In this document: positions 42,660 through 50,920 of the stretch, piece by piece | Layout of the letters: each line of letters begins with the position of its first letter | Numbering within the stretch: position 1 is the first letter of the stretch | From: Pseudonocardia sediminis | GTDB taxonomy: Bacteria; Actinomycetota; Actinomycetes; Mycobacteriales; Pseudonocardiaceae | Assembly (NCBI RefSeq): GCF_004217185.1 | Contig: NZ_SHKL01000001.1 | Span: 1,425,001 to 1,489,000, forward strand | Reading direction: 5' to 3' | DNA: 64,000 bases | The notes under the pieces: generated by a model | Told to the model about the DNA's origin: nothing | Databases searched by the model: none | The model's input: the letters and a program-made list of their open reading frames with translations, nothing else | Translations under genes and position numbers: made by a program

Positions 42660-43850
42660 ATGAGGGCGGTGAACGCTCCGCTGGACGGGGTCCGCGTCGT
42701 CGACCTGACCACGACGTTCCTGGGCCCGTACACCACGATGCTGATGGCTCGGATGGGCGCGGACGTGATCAAGGTGGAGACCCGTGACGGTGACGTCCTG
42801 CGCGACGTCGGCACCGGTCGTCACCCGGGCATGGGGCCGATCTTCCTCACCGCCAACCACGGCAAGCGCAGCATCGCGCTGGACCTGAAGAGTCCGGGCG
42901 GGCGGGCGGCGATGCGGCGCCTCGTCGCCGGCGCGGACGCGTTCGTCACGAACATGCGCCCGGACGCGGTGGAGCGCCTCGGCCTCGGCCCGGACGAGCT
43001 CACCGCCGCCGACGGACGGCTGGTCTACGTCGCCCTGCGCGGCTTCGGCGCGGAGGGCCCCTACCGCGACCGCGCCGCCTACGACGACGTCATCCAGGCC
43101 GCCAGCGGGCTCGCCGCGGTCCAGGGCGGCGACGGCGACCCCGCCTACGTGCGCAGCGTCGTCGCGGACAAGGCGGTCGCGGTGATGGGCCTGGCCGCGG
43201 TCAACGCCGCGCTGTTCGCCCGCGAGCGGACCGGGCGCGGCGGGTTCGTCGAGGTGCCGATGTTCGAGTCGATGGTGTCGTTCCTGATGCTCGAGCAGCA
43301 GAACGCGCGCGTGCTGGACCCGGACGGCGCGTGCGGCTACTCCCGCACCGCCTCGCCGAACCGGCGGCCCTACCGCACCGCGGACGGCTTCCTCGGCGTC
43401 ATGGTCTACACCGACAAGCAGTGGCTGTCGTTCTTCGAGCTGATCGGGCGCCCCGAGCTCGCCCACACCCCGCGGTACTCCACGATCACCGGCCGCACCG
43501 AGCACATCGACGAGCTCTACGGCCTGGTCGCCGAGGCCCTGCCGGCGCGCACGAACGCCGAGTGGGTCGCCGCGATGGAGCCGCTCGGGATCCCGGTGCA
43601 GCCGGTGCTGTCCCCGGACGACCTCCTCGCCGACGAGCACCTGCGCGCGGTGGAGCTGTTCGAGCAGGTCGCCCACCCCAGCGAGGGGACGCTCACGCTG
43701 CCGCGGCTGCCGATGTCCTTCGACGGTGAGCACGCCGCACCCGTGCGCGGCGCACCGCGACTGGGCGAGCACGGCGCCGACGTCCTGCGCGAGGCCGGTC
43801 TCGACGACGCCGAGATCGAGCACCTGCGCGCCGACGGGGTGCTGTCGTGA
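42660..43850 (+). CDS. CaiB/BaiF family III CoA transferase
   Basis: A 396-residue CoA transferase. The N-terminal part is GVRVVDLTTTFLGPYTTMLMA with ADVIKVETRDGD; the catalytic Asp is in YDDVIQAASGLAAVQGG at about residue 143; and RTASPNRRPYRTADGFLG follows. It moves CoA between acyl groups. A GTGA overlap joins it to the ADP-forming acyl-CoA synthetase, so the pair probably activates the same carboxylic acid. Substrate unknown. Confidence 0.88.
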   Translation: MRAVNAPLDGVRVVDLTTTFLGPYTTMLMARMGADVIKVETRDGDVLRDVGTGRHPGMGPIFLTANHGKRSIALDLKSPGGRAAMRRLVAGADAFVTNMRPDAVERLGLGPDELTAADGRLVYVALRGFGAEGPYRDRAAYDDVIQAASGLAAVQGGDGDPAYVRSVVADKAVAVMGLAAVNAALFARERTGRGGFVEVPMFESMVSFLMLEQQNARVLDPDGACGYSRTASPNRRPYRTADGFLGVMVYTDKQWLSFFELIGRPELAHTPRYSTITGRTEHIDELYGLVAEALPARTNAEWVAAMEPLGIPVQPVLSPDDLLADEHLRAVELFEQVAHPSEGTLTLPRLPMSFDGEHAAPVRGAPRLGEHGADVLREAGLDDAEIEHLRADGVLS

Positions 43851-46000
43851 GCGACGAGCCGTCCGCGCTGGTGAGGGCCCTGACCGACCCGGGCACGATC
43901 GCGGTGATCGGTGCCTCGGACGACCTGGGCAAGCTCGCCGGGGGACCGGTGCACAACCTGGTCACCGCCGGGTTCGCCGGGCGGATCGCGCCGGTCAACC
44001 CCCGCCGTCCGGAGATCCAGGGCCTGCCGGCGTACCCCTCGATCACCGACGTCGACGGGCACGTCGACATCGCCGCGATCGTCGTGCCTGCGGCCTCGGT
44101 GCTCGCCGAGCTGCGCCGGTGCGCCGAGGCGGGGGTGACGCTGGCCGTCGTGTTCTCCTCCGGCTTCGCCGAGATCGACGACGCCGGCGCCGCCGTGCAG
44201 GACGAGATCGCGGCACTGTGCGTGGAGACCGGGCTGCGCGTGCTCGGGCCGAACTGTCTCGGCGCGGTGTCCGCCTCACGGGCGGTGGTGGTGTCGTTCT
44301 CCAGCGGACTGCGCGGGCGCCACGAGCCGGGGACGACGGCGATGGTCAGCCAGTCCGGCGCGCTCGCGCTGTGGCTCTACACCGGCGCGCAGCGCGCGGG
44401 GCTGCGGTTCAGCCAGTTCGTCACGACCGGCAACGAGGCCGACCTGACCGTCTCCCGCGTGCTGCGCGAGATCGTCGAGCTGGACGAGACGCAGGTGCTG
44501 CTCGCCTACTTCGAGGCGATCCACGACGTCGGCGCGCTGCGCGGGCTCGCCCGCCGGGCCCGCGAGCTGGACAAACCCGTCGTCGTGCTCAAGGCGGCCC
44601 GCTCCGAACAGGGCGCCCGCGCCGCGGCGTCGCACACGGCGTCGCTCGCCGGGTCCGACCGGGCCGCGGACGCGCTGCTGAGCCGGCTGGGGCTGCTGCG
44701 CGTCGGCACCACCACCGAGCTGCTCGACGCCGCCCGGGTGTTCGCCCCGCGACGCCGCGCCCGCGGGCGGCGGCTGACCATCCTGTCCGTCTCCGGCGGG
44801 GGCGGGATCATGATGGCCGACGCCGCGTCCGCGCACGGGCTCGACGTCGTCGAGTGGGAACCGGAGTGGCAGGCGCGGATGGCCGAGGCCATCCCGGCCT
44901 ACGGGTCGCCGCGCAACCCGGTCGACGTCACCGGCTCGGCGAGTGCGAACCCGCGGATGCTGGAGGACGCCCTGCGGGTCGCCGTCGAGCACCCGGGCAC
45001 CGACCTGATCGCCGTGTTCGGCGGCGACACCGCACTCTCCGCGCCGTGGATCACCTCGATCTGTGCGGTGCACGGCGAGACCGACGTCCCGATCGTCGTC
45101 GGCTGGCTGGGTGCGGGTGAGTCGGTGCGCCGGTTCACCGACGCCGGCGTCCCGGTCTTCGGCGATCCCACCGCCGCGATCGACGCGCTCGCGCTGCTCG
45201 TCCGGCACAGCCTGGACCCGGTGGAGCCGCTGCCTCCGGACGCCGCACCGGACCCGCTGCCGGAGCCGGTCCGGGCGCTGCTCGACGGCGTCCGCGCACA
45301 GGGCCGCGACACCCTCGACGAGCTGGAGGCCGGGACGCTGCTGCGCGCCTTCGGCGTCGACGTGGCCCCCGGCGCCCGTGCCGCGTCCGTCGAGGAGGCC
45401 GTCCGGGCCGCGGACGAGCTCGGGTACCCGGTCGCGGTCAAGGTCCTGAGCCCGGTGCTCGCCCACAAGTCCGACGTCGGCGGCGTGGTGCTCGGCCTCG
45501 GCGACCCGTCCGCGGTGCGCGAGGCCACGGCCCGGCTGCTCGACATCGCTACGGAGCGGTCGCCGGCCGGGGACGCGGCGCAGACCGGTCCGGACAGCTC
45601 GCCGTCGGTGCTCGTGCAGGCGATGGCGCCGCCCGGGGTGGAGATGGTGCTGGGGATGCACCGCGACGACACGGCGGGCCCGGTCGTCCTGGTCGGCTCG
45701 GGCGGGGTGCTGGTCGAGCTGCTCGACGACGTCACCGTCGCGCTCCCGCCGCTGAGCACCGCGGCCGCGGGACGCCTGGTGGACTCGTTGCGCGGATCCG
45801 CCCTGCTCAGCGGCCTGCGCGGAGCCGATCCCGTCGACCGGGACGCGCTGGTGGACCTCGTCGTGGGGTTCGCCGCGATGGTGCACGCGCTGCGCGACGA
45901 GCTGGCCGAGGTCGACGTGAACCCGGTGGTCGTGGGCCCGTCGGGGGCGGTCGCGGTGGACGCGTTCGTACGAGTGCATGACCACGCAGCGACACCGTGA
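43847..46000 (+). CDS. Fused ADP-forming acyl-CoA synthetase (acetate-CoA ligase family)
   Basis: A 717-residue protein fusing the alpha and beta parts of NDP-forming acyl-CoA synthetase. It has an N-terminal CoA-binding Rossmann domain (VIGASDDLGKLAGGPV), a ligase-CoA domain with VSQSGALALWL, and a C-terminal ATP-grasp domain (GYPVAVKVLSPVLAHKSDVGGV, EMVLGMHRDDTAGPVVLVGSGG, ELAEVDVNPVVV). The phosphorylated His region is degenerate. It is co-translated with the CoA transferase through a GTGA overlap. The substrate may be a catabolic acid such as a pimelate or phenylacetate relative, but nothing nearby shows which. Confidence 0.88.
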   Translation: MSDEPSALVRALTDPGTIAVIGASDDLGKLAGGPVHNLVTAGFAGRIAPVNPRRPEIQGLPAYPSITDVDGHVDIAAIVVPAASVLAELRRCAEAGVTLAVVFSSGFAEIDDAGAAVQDEIAALCVETGLRVLGPNCLGAVSASRAVVVSFSSGLRGRHEPGTTAMVSQSGALALWLYTGAQRAGLRFSQFVTTGNEADLTVSRVLREIVELDETQVLLAYFEAIHDVGALRGLARRARELDKPVVVLKAARSEQGARAAASHTASLAGSDRAADALLSRLGLLRVGTTTELLDAARVFAPRRRARGRRLTILSVSGGGGIMMADAASAHGLDVVEWEPEWQARMAEAIPAYGSPRNPVDVTGSASANPRMLEDALRVAVEHPGTDLIAVFGGDTALSAPWITSICAVHGETDVPIVVGWLGAGESVRRFTDAGVPVFGDPTAAIDALALLVRHSLDPVEPLPPDAAPDPLPEPVRALLDGVRAQGRDTLDELEAGTLLRAFGVDVAPGARAASVEEAVRAADELGYPVAVKVLSPVLAHKSDVGGVVLGLGDPSAVREATARLLDIATERSPAGDAAQTGPDSSPSVLVQAMAPPGVEMVLGMHRDDTAGPVVLVGSGGVLVELLDDVTVALPPLSTAAAGRLVDSLRGSALLSGLRGADPVDRDALVDLVVGFAAMVHALRDELAEVDVNPVVVGPSGAVAVDAFVRVHDHAATP

Positions 46001-46195
46001 CGCCCCGGACGGCCCAACGTCGTGAGGGCACATGTCCGTACTACTTCTCATCCGGGCGGATCTCGCTCGCGTTTCCGCAGGTAGAAGCGGTGGCCCCGGT
46101 CTGGTTCCACGCAAACTGACACGATCGGGTGATCCTCGCGGGTCGATCTCGAGGTCTCGTGAGGTCCCCGTGAGGTTGCTCCGGACGGGAAATCA
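46001..46195. other. Upstream part of the long leader region, no gene
   Basis: No gene recognised. The region leads into a Crp-like site and the sulfur leader peptide. Repeated GTGAGG words (GTGAGGGC, GTGAGGTC, GTGAGGTT) occur but are not regular. Confidence 0.5.
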
Positions 46196-46219
46196 GTGAT
46201 CCAGATCACCTGATCACTG
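46196..46219. promoter_or_regulatory. Crp/GlxR-like site overlapping a second dyad
   Basis: GTGATCCAGATCAC is a perfect dyad of the GTGA-N6-TCAC type bound by Crp/Fnr-family regulators. It overlaps a wider dyad, CAGTGATC (46194-46201) with GATCACTG (46212-46219). It lies about 100 bases before the leader-peptide start. Confidence 0.55.
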
Positions 46220-46305
46220 CCCGAACAGGCCCCTCAGGACGCTTTCCCATACTCCGGACGGGGGTATCGGAAAGCCTCCGAATGGTCGCTGTGCACAATT
46301 CCGAC

Positions 46306-46392
46306 ATGCGCCTCGACTCCCGCTTCGCCGTTCGACGTCATGTCGATCTGCGTCGCCAGGCGAGCGCACTCTGTACGGCCCCGGTGAGCTGA
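46306..46392 (+). CDS. Leader peptide of the sulfur type (RRHxDL...SALC)
   Basis: A 28-residue reading frame starting MRLDSRFAV and containing RRHVDLRRQASALC, then ending TAPVS. Short actinobacterial leader peptides with this RRHxDLxRxASALC motif precede sulfur and cysteine metabolism genes. Ribosome behaviour at the Cys codon is thought to couple downstream expression to cysteine supply, as shown for Cys-rich leaders in mycobacteria. It stands 223 bases before the first structural gene of a sulfur-linked operon, and the intervening RNA can fold. Confidence 0.7.
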   Translation: MRLDSRFAVRRHVDLRRQASALCTAPVS

Positions 46393-46615
46393 GCCCGGGC
46401 CCCCGAGGGGGCCTGCCCTCGCCCCACCGCCACCGGCCCCGCGCTCTCGCGCGGGTTCGTCTCACCGGTCCGGCGTCCGCCGGAACACCCCCACGCCCCG
46501 GCCGACCGCGCCCGAACCGGACGGTCCACTTCGGACTGACCGGGATCCCGCGCCCTCGGCCGCGACGTCCGGCCGGACCGTCCGCTCCCCACACCTTGTA
46601 GAACAGGAGCTCGTC
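46393..46615 (+). promoter_or_regulatory. Structured leader RNA between leader peptide and operon
   Basis: The leader holds a short hairpin directly after the leader-peptide stop (CGAGGG ... CCCTCG, near 46405-46422). It also holds a long-range pair CGGACGGTCC (46518-46527) with GGACCGTCCG (46575-46584) ending 20 bases before the AGGAG of the first gene. This is compatible with an attenuator, but I cannot show alternative foldings by eye. Confidence 0.4.
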
Positions 46616-46975
46616 GTGCCACGCAATCGCGCACGATCCACCGCACGCCGCATCGTCGGCGGTGCCGCCCTGGCCGGGTCCGCCCTGGTCGGGCTGTCCG
46701 GGGCCGCCCAGGCGGCCACCCCGGACCTGGTCCCCGACCTCGCCCCCTACCTGACCGAGCACAACGAGGTCCAGCCCGACCCGGCGCCGACGGCGCCCCC
46801 GGTCGAGTCCTCGTTCACCGCGTTCGACTCGACCGACCCGGTCCAGCAGCTGCGTGACTTCACGCCTGCCGGTGTCCCGGCCGCCGGCCTCGTCGACTCC
46901 CTCGGCGACGTCCCGAAGAAGATCACCCCGACCTTCGGTGGCGGCGGCAGCGGCTCCGGGGCGGGCTACGAATGA
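46616..46975 (+). CDS. Small secreted protein of the thiol-oxidase operon
   Basis: A 119-residue protein with a signal peptide (RIVGGAALAGSALVGLSGAAQA, likely cut before ATPDL). The mature part is short, Pro-rich and acidic, ending in FGGGGSGSG. I recognise no family. AGGAG precedes the GTG start, and the ATGA overlap with the next gene shows tight coupling. It may be a small partner of the secreted enzyme. Confidence 0.75.
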   Translation: MPRNRARSTARRIVGGAALAGSALVGLSGAAQAATPDLVPDLAPYLTEHNEVQPDPAPTAPPVESSFTAFDSTDPVQQLRDFTPAGVPAAGLVDSLGDVPKKITPTFGGGGSGSGAGYE

Positions 46976-48813
46976 GCATCCTGGGTTCCCGCTGGGCGAA
47001 GCGGTCGCTGTTCGCCTTCGTCGGCGCGGCCGTCGTGGCCGGCGTCACCGTCATCCCGGCCACGGCCGCGTCGAGCATCGACAAGGTCAAGTCCGAGATC
47101 ACCGGCTCGGACGGCAAGAACTACTGGGTCGAGAACAACCTCAAGGACGGGGCCAAGGAGGAGCAGGCCACCGCGCAGGCCGCCGACGGCAAGCGCAAGG
47201 AGTACATGATCGTCTGGGCCGGTGACGAGAACGTCGGCGACACCGTCGTCCCGGACGTCAAGAAGCTCCCCGGCTCGATCACCGACCCGGCCGACAAGGT
47301 GCGCGACGCCGCGCCCGGCCCGGACTTCATGGCCGTCATCGACGCGACCAAGGGCTCCCCGGAGTACGGCAAGGTCGTCAACACCGCGACCGTCGGGCCG
47401 CTGGTGGAGAACGAGCCGCACCACATGCAGTACACGTGGAGCAAGGGCGACAAGATCTACGCCGGTGGCCTCTACAGCGCCGCGACCTACGTCTTCGACG
47501 TGGCCGCCCTGCCGGAGCTCAAGCTCTCCGGCATCAGCCTGCCGTCGCAGACGCTGTGCGGATCGGTCCCGGACGCCTACTGGGTCCTCAAGGACGGCAC
47601 CGCCTACGGCACCTACATGGGTGGTCCGGTCGTGCCCGGCCCCTGCAGGTACTCCAACGGCGAGGTCCGCACCGGCAACGGCTTCGCGGGCTCCCCGGGT
47701 GCGGTCATCCGCTTCGGTGAGGACGGCAAGAACCTCGTCGAGGCCCCGGCCGCGACCGAGACGCCCGAGGACCCGACGCAGTGCCTCAACACCCCGGCAC
47801 TCGGGCAGCCGACGTGCGCGAACCCGCACGGCGTCCAGGTCCGCGAAGACCTGAACACGATGGTCACCAGTGACTACGCCGAGCCGCGCGCGATCATCCT
47901 CGACCCGGTCAAGAACCCGTCGCCGTACCTGCGACGGCCGACCGTGCGTACCTGGGACATCACCGACCGGAACCGTCCCCAGGTGAAGTCCGTCGCCTAC
48001 CTCCCGACCGGGCCGCGGTCCAACGGCGAGGACCCGCTGCGCAACGAGAACCGCGCCGCGATGGAGACCACGGTCACCAACCAGCCGGGTCACAAGGGCG
48101 CGTTCGCCCAGACCATGCAGGGCGGGGCGATCCACTACACGCCCGACATCACGGCCAAGAACCCGGTCTGGCGTGAGGTCTTCGACCTCTCCGCCGCCTA
48201 CCCGGACCTGGACCCGGGCGCGGTCAACGGTGGCCCGAGCGCCAACGGTGGCTGGGTGCAGACGAGCGAGGACGACAAGACGCTCTACCACGCCGTGATC
48301 GGCCGTAAGGCCGGCACGCTGGGCCCGGAGGACAAGGGCACCGCGGGCGGCGTCATCGCTCTCGACATCGAGAAGCTGGTCAACTCCGGCGACGCCACCA
48401 CCTGCTCGATCGACACCACCGAGGAGATCACCGCCGGCGGAGCCGAGGACGACTGCCCGACGCTGCGCAGCACCCAGACGATCAACCCGGACAAGAAGGG
48501 TGACGGCCCGCACTGGGGCGCCCTGGACAACCTGTCCCTGGGTGACGACGGCTTCTACCACCACGACTCCCAGCCGGACCGGCTCGCGACCGCGAACTAC
48601 TTCGTGGCCCGCACCGGCACCGACGGTGACCACCGCGTCTGCATGGTGGACATCGGGGAGGACGGCAAGCTGACGCAGGACGAGTCGTTCAAGGACGAGA
48701 ACACCGACACACCCTGTGTCTCGTTCAACCGTGAGAGCTGGCCGCACGGCGACTTCGGCAACGCCAAGCCCCACTCGATGCTCTTCGTCACCAATGACGC
48801 GGACATCAAGTAG
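46972..48813 (+). CDS. Secreted selenium-binding/methanethiol-oxidase-like protein (SBP56 family)
   Basis: A 613-residue beta-propeller protein. It has a signal peptide (LFAFVGAAVVAGVTVIPATAAS) and SBP56/MtoX landmarks: KVVNTATVGPLVENEPHHMQY, IYAGGLYSAATYVFDV, CANPHGVQVREDLNTMVTSDYAEPR and RTWDITDRNRPQVKSVAYLP. MtoX oxidises methanethiol to formaldehyde, hydrogen sulfide and peroxide, with copper, outside the cytoplasm. Family members are usually about 430-470 residues, so this one is long; extra sequence lies in the middle and at the C-terminus (HWGALDNLSLGDDGFYHHD). Neighbouring sulfur transporter and metal-repeat membrane protein support the assignment. Confidence 0.75.
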   Translation: MSILGSRWAKRSLFAFVGAAVVAGVTVIPATAASSIDKVKSEITGSDGKNYWVENNLKDGAKEEQATAQAADGKRKEYMIVWAGDENVGDTVVPDVKKLPGSITDPADKVRDAAPGPDFMAVIDATKGSPEYGKVVNTATVGPLVENEPHHMQYTWSKGDKIYAGGLYSAATYVFDVAALPELKLSGISLPSQTLCGSVPDAYWVLKDGTAYGTYMGGPVVPGPCRYSNGEVRTGNGFAGSPGAVIRFGEDGKNLVEAPAATETPEDPTQCLNTPALGQPTCANPHGVQVREDLNTMVTSDYAEPRAIILDPVKNPSPYLRRPTVRTWDITDRNRPQVKSVAYLPTGPRSNGEDPLRNENRAAMETTVTNQPGHKGAFAQTMQGGAIHYTPDITAKNPVWREVFDLSAAYPDLDPGAVNGGPSANGGWVQTSEDDKTLYHAVIGRKAGTLGPEDKGTAGGVIALDIEKLVNSGDATTCSIDTTEEITAGGAEDDCPTLRSTQTINPDKKGDGPHWGALDNLSLGDDGFYHHDSQPDRLATANYFVARTGTDGDHRVCMVDIGEDGKLTQDESFKDENTDTPCVSFNRESWPHGDFGNAKPHSMLFVTNDADIK

Positions 48814-50881
48814 TTCCCCTGCCCGGCGGCGCACCTCGGTGCGCCGCCGGGCGGCGGCCCGCTCTCTCGTGCCGGCCGGCGTGCTCCTGCTCGCCGGCCC
48901 GGTCGGGGCCGTCCCCGCCCTCGCGGCGGAGACGGTGCACTCCCCGGCGATGTCCCCCCTGACGACCTCCGGGACGGCCCTCGCGGCCGCCGCCGGGCCG
49001 TTCGACGGCGCGGGGTCGACGACGACCCTGGTGCGCGTCGTGCTCCTGGTCGCCGGTGCCGTACTCGCCGGGCTCGGACTGCTCCGGCCGTTCGTGGGTG
49101 CAGCCGGCCGCCACGAGCGCCCGACCGCGTGGGTCGGTGCCGCTCTCGTCACCCTGGCGGCGGCCACCGGTTACCTCACCGGTGACGTCGACGTCTACGG
49201 CACGCTGGCGCAGATCGCGCTGGCCGTGGCCGTCCCCCTGCTGCTTCCGACGACGTGGGTGGTGCTGCCGTCCCTCGGCGTCGCGGCCCTCGTCGCGGTG
49301 CAGCTGAGCTCGGTGCACTCCGGCGTCGCGTTCGCCGTCGACGTCGTCTACGCGCTCGCCGCGTCCGTCCTCGTCGGCGGTGTGCTGCACACCGCCGCCC
49401 GCGACACCGCCACGCTGCGCCGCGTCACGATCGGAGCCGGTGTGCTCGCCGTCGTCGCGGCGGTCGTGCAGATCGTGCTCTCCGGGCCGTACGCGGCCCA
49501 GGACCTCCTCGGCACCGGCTACGGCTGGGCGGCGCTGGCCGCGGTCGTCGCGCCGCTGCTCGTCGTCGCGGTGCTCGTCGCGTCCGAGGTGGTCCCCTCC
49601 GGAGTCTCCCGGGCCGCGGCCCTGCTGCCCGGACCCCTGCGCTCCGTCTCGCCCTCACGGGCGCTCGGAGCGGTCGCCGCGGCCGGCGTCGGTGCCGCCG
49701 CGGCCCTGGCCGCCCTCCCCGTCCCGGCCGCGGACGCCGTCCCCGGACAGGCGCTGCTGCGCGGCGTCGACCTGGGGGAGGGGCCGGTCGCGATGCTGGT
49801 CACCCCCATGCGCCCGGGACCGAACCTCGTCCAGCTCAGCGCCGCTCCGGCGGCCGGCGGGCACGGTGCCGGGCACGACATGGCGGGCCACGACACGGCG
49901 GGCCACGACATGGCGGGCCACGACATGGCGGGCCACGACATGTCGGCCATGGCGGGCCATGACATGTCAGGAGCCGCCACGGTCTCCGCCGGCGACTCCA
50001 CCGTCGCGTTCGAGTCCCGCCGCGGCGCGCCCGGGGAGTGGGCCGTGGTGAACATCCCCGCCGGGACCGACTCGCTGACGATCTCGGCGGACGGCACCGA
50101 ACGCACCGTCCCGATCGACGTCGGGACCGACGCCGCCGCGGCGCCGGCCGGGGCGACCGGACCGGACGGGCCCGAGTGCGCGTCCGCGGTGCTCGGCGCG
50201 ATCGTCGCCGGGGGACCGTCCGCGGGTACCGCGACGCAGTGCCCGGCCCAGTCGCTGGAGCAGGGGCAGGCCACCGCGCTGCGCGCCCTGGTCCAGGTGC
50301 TCGCCAAGCACGGCGTCCCGTCGGTGTCGCTGGTGTCGGACTCCTCGCCGCGCTCGGTCGCGGCGGCGAACCTCGTCCGCTCCGAGGGCGCGAAGGCGGG
50401 GCTGGACTTCCCGCCGAACGCGGCCACCGACCCGAACAGCGCCGTCCTGGTCGTCTCCGGCTGGCAGGGCGCGACCGCGACCCTGCACGAGGCGAAGCTG
50501 CGCTCGGCGTCGACGCCGACCTACCTCGGCGGCACGTACCTGGCCCCGTGGCTGCTCACCGGGGACGTCCTGAACGCCACCCCGAACGCGGTGCTCCCGC
50601 TGACGTTCACCCCGCAGGAGCCGCTGGCCCAGAACTACGTCGCGAGCCTGGCCCGGACCTACCCCGGTGCCGCGCCGTCGACGTCGGGCTTCCTGAGCTG
50701 GGCGGCCGTCGCCGGGCGTCCGGTCACGCAGTCGCCGACCCTGTACGGGGCGGCCCCGGTGAGCGTGCCGATGAGCGTCGAGCCGGAGGGCTCGACCGGC
50801 CACCACGGCGGCCCGAACATGGCCGCCTGGTTCCCGAACGGGACGGTCGTGCAGATCGGCCGGCCGGTGGACCCGTCATGA
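48794..50881 (+). CDS. Membrane protein with GHDMA metal-binding repeat
   Basis: About 695 residues. An N-terminal signal-like helix (SLVPAGVLLLAGPVGAVPALA) is followed by about eight membrane helices, a central His/Met/Asp repeat (GHDMAGHDTAGHDMAGHDMA) and a soluble C-terminal domain (TDSLTISADGTERTVPIDVG; then a receptor-like NSAVLVVSGWQGATATL). The repeat is typical of copper-binding segments, and the first half resembles copper-resistance CopD-like bundles. Start is uncertain: the ATG used here overlaps the previous gene by 20 bases, and a GTG at 48839 lies inside a strong hairpin. A copper-supply role for the thiol oxidase is inferred. Confidence 0.6.
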   Translation: MTRTSSSSPARRRTSVRRRAAARSLVPAGVLLLAGPVGAVPALAAETVHSPAMSPLTTSGTALAAAAGPFDGAGSTTTLVRVVLLVAGAVLAGLGLLRPFVGAAGRHERPTAWVGAALVTLAAATGYLTGDVDVYGTLAQIALAVAVPLLLPTTWVVLPSLGVAALVAVQLSSVHSGVAFAVDVVYALAASVLVGGVLHTAARDTATLRRVTIGAGVLAVVAAVVQIVLSGPYAAQDLLGTGYGWAALAAVVAPLLVVAVLVASEVVPSGVSRAAALLPGPLRSVSPSRALGAVAAAGVGAAAALAALPVPAADAVPGQALLRGVDLGEGPVAMLVTPMRPGPNLVQLSAAPAAGGHGAGHDMAGHDTAGHDMAGHDMAGHDMSAMAGHDMSGAATVSAGDSTVAFESRRGAPGEWAVVNIPAGTDSLTISADGTERTVPIDVGTDAAAAPAGATGPDGPECASAVLGAIVAGGPSAGTATQCPAQSLEQGQATALRALVQVLAKHGVPSVSLVSDSSPRSVAAANLVRSEGAKAGLDFPPNAATDPNSAVLVVSGWQGATATLHEAKLRSASTPTYLGGTYLAPWLLTGDVLNATPNAVLPLTFTPQEPLAQNYVASLARTYPGAAPSTSGFLSWAAVAGRPVTQSPTLYGAAPVSVPMSVEPEGSTGHHGGPNMAAWFPNGTVVQIGRPVDPS
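48821..48852. terminator. Perfect hairpin across the gene junction
   Basis: A 15-bp perfect stem (GCCCGGCGGCGCACC and its complement) with only TC between the arms lies eight bases after the thiol-oxidase stop and within the 5' end of the next gene. It could terminate part of the transcripts, or set a lower dose of the membrane protein than of the secreted enzyme. Confidence 0.6.
49871..49966 (+). repeat. 15-bp tandem repeat encoding GHDMA
   Basis: Five tandem units of GGCCACGACATGGCG (second unit has ACG for ATG), then a spacer TCGGCC-ATGGCG and a partial unit. In frame it gives GHDMA repeats inside the membrane protein, so copy number could vary between strains without frameshift. Confidence 0.85.
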
Positions 50882-50920
50882 CCCACCCGCACGCACTACC
50901 CGAACCGAGGAGGAGAAGCC

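Noticed and set aside
41058..43823. A 921-codon open frame on the minus strand
   Set aside because: Shadow of the DHA2 transporter and CoA-transferase genes; composition is His/Arg/Asp-rich with no motifs.
46393..46615. A SAM or cobalamin riboswitch in the thiol-oxidase leader
   Set aside because: I could not match the conserved core of any riboswitch class; the leader peptide explains the long leader better.
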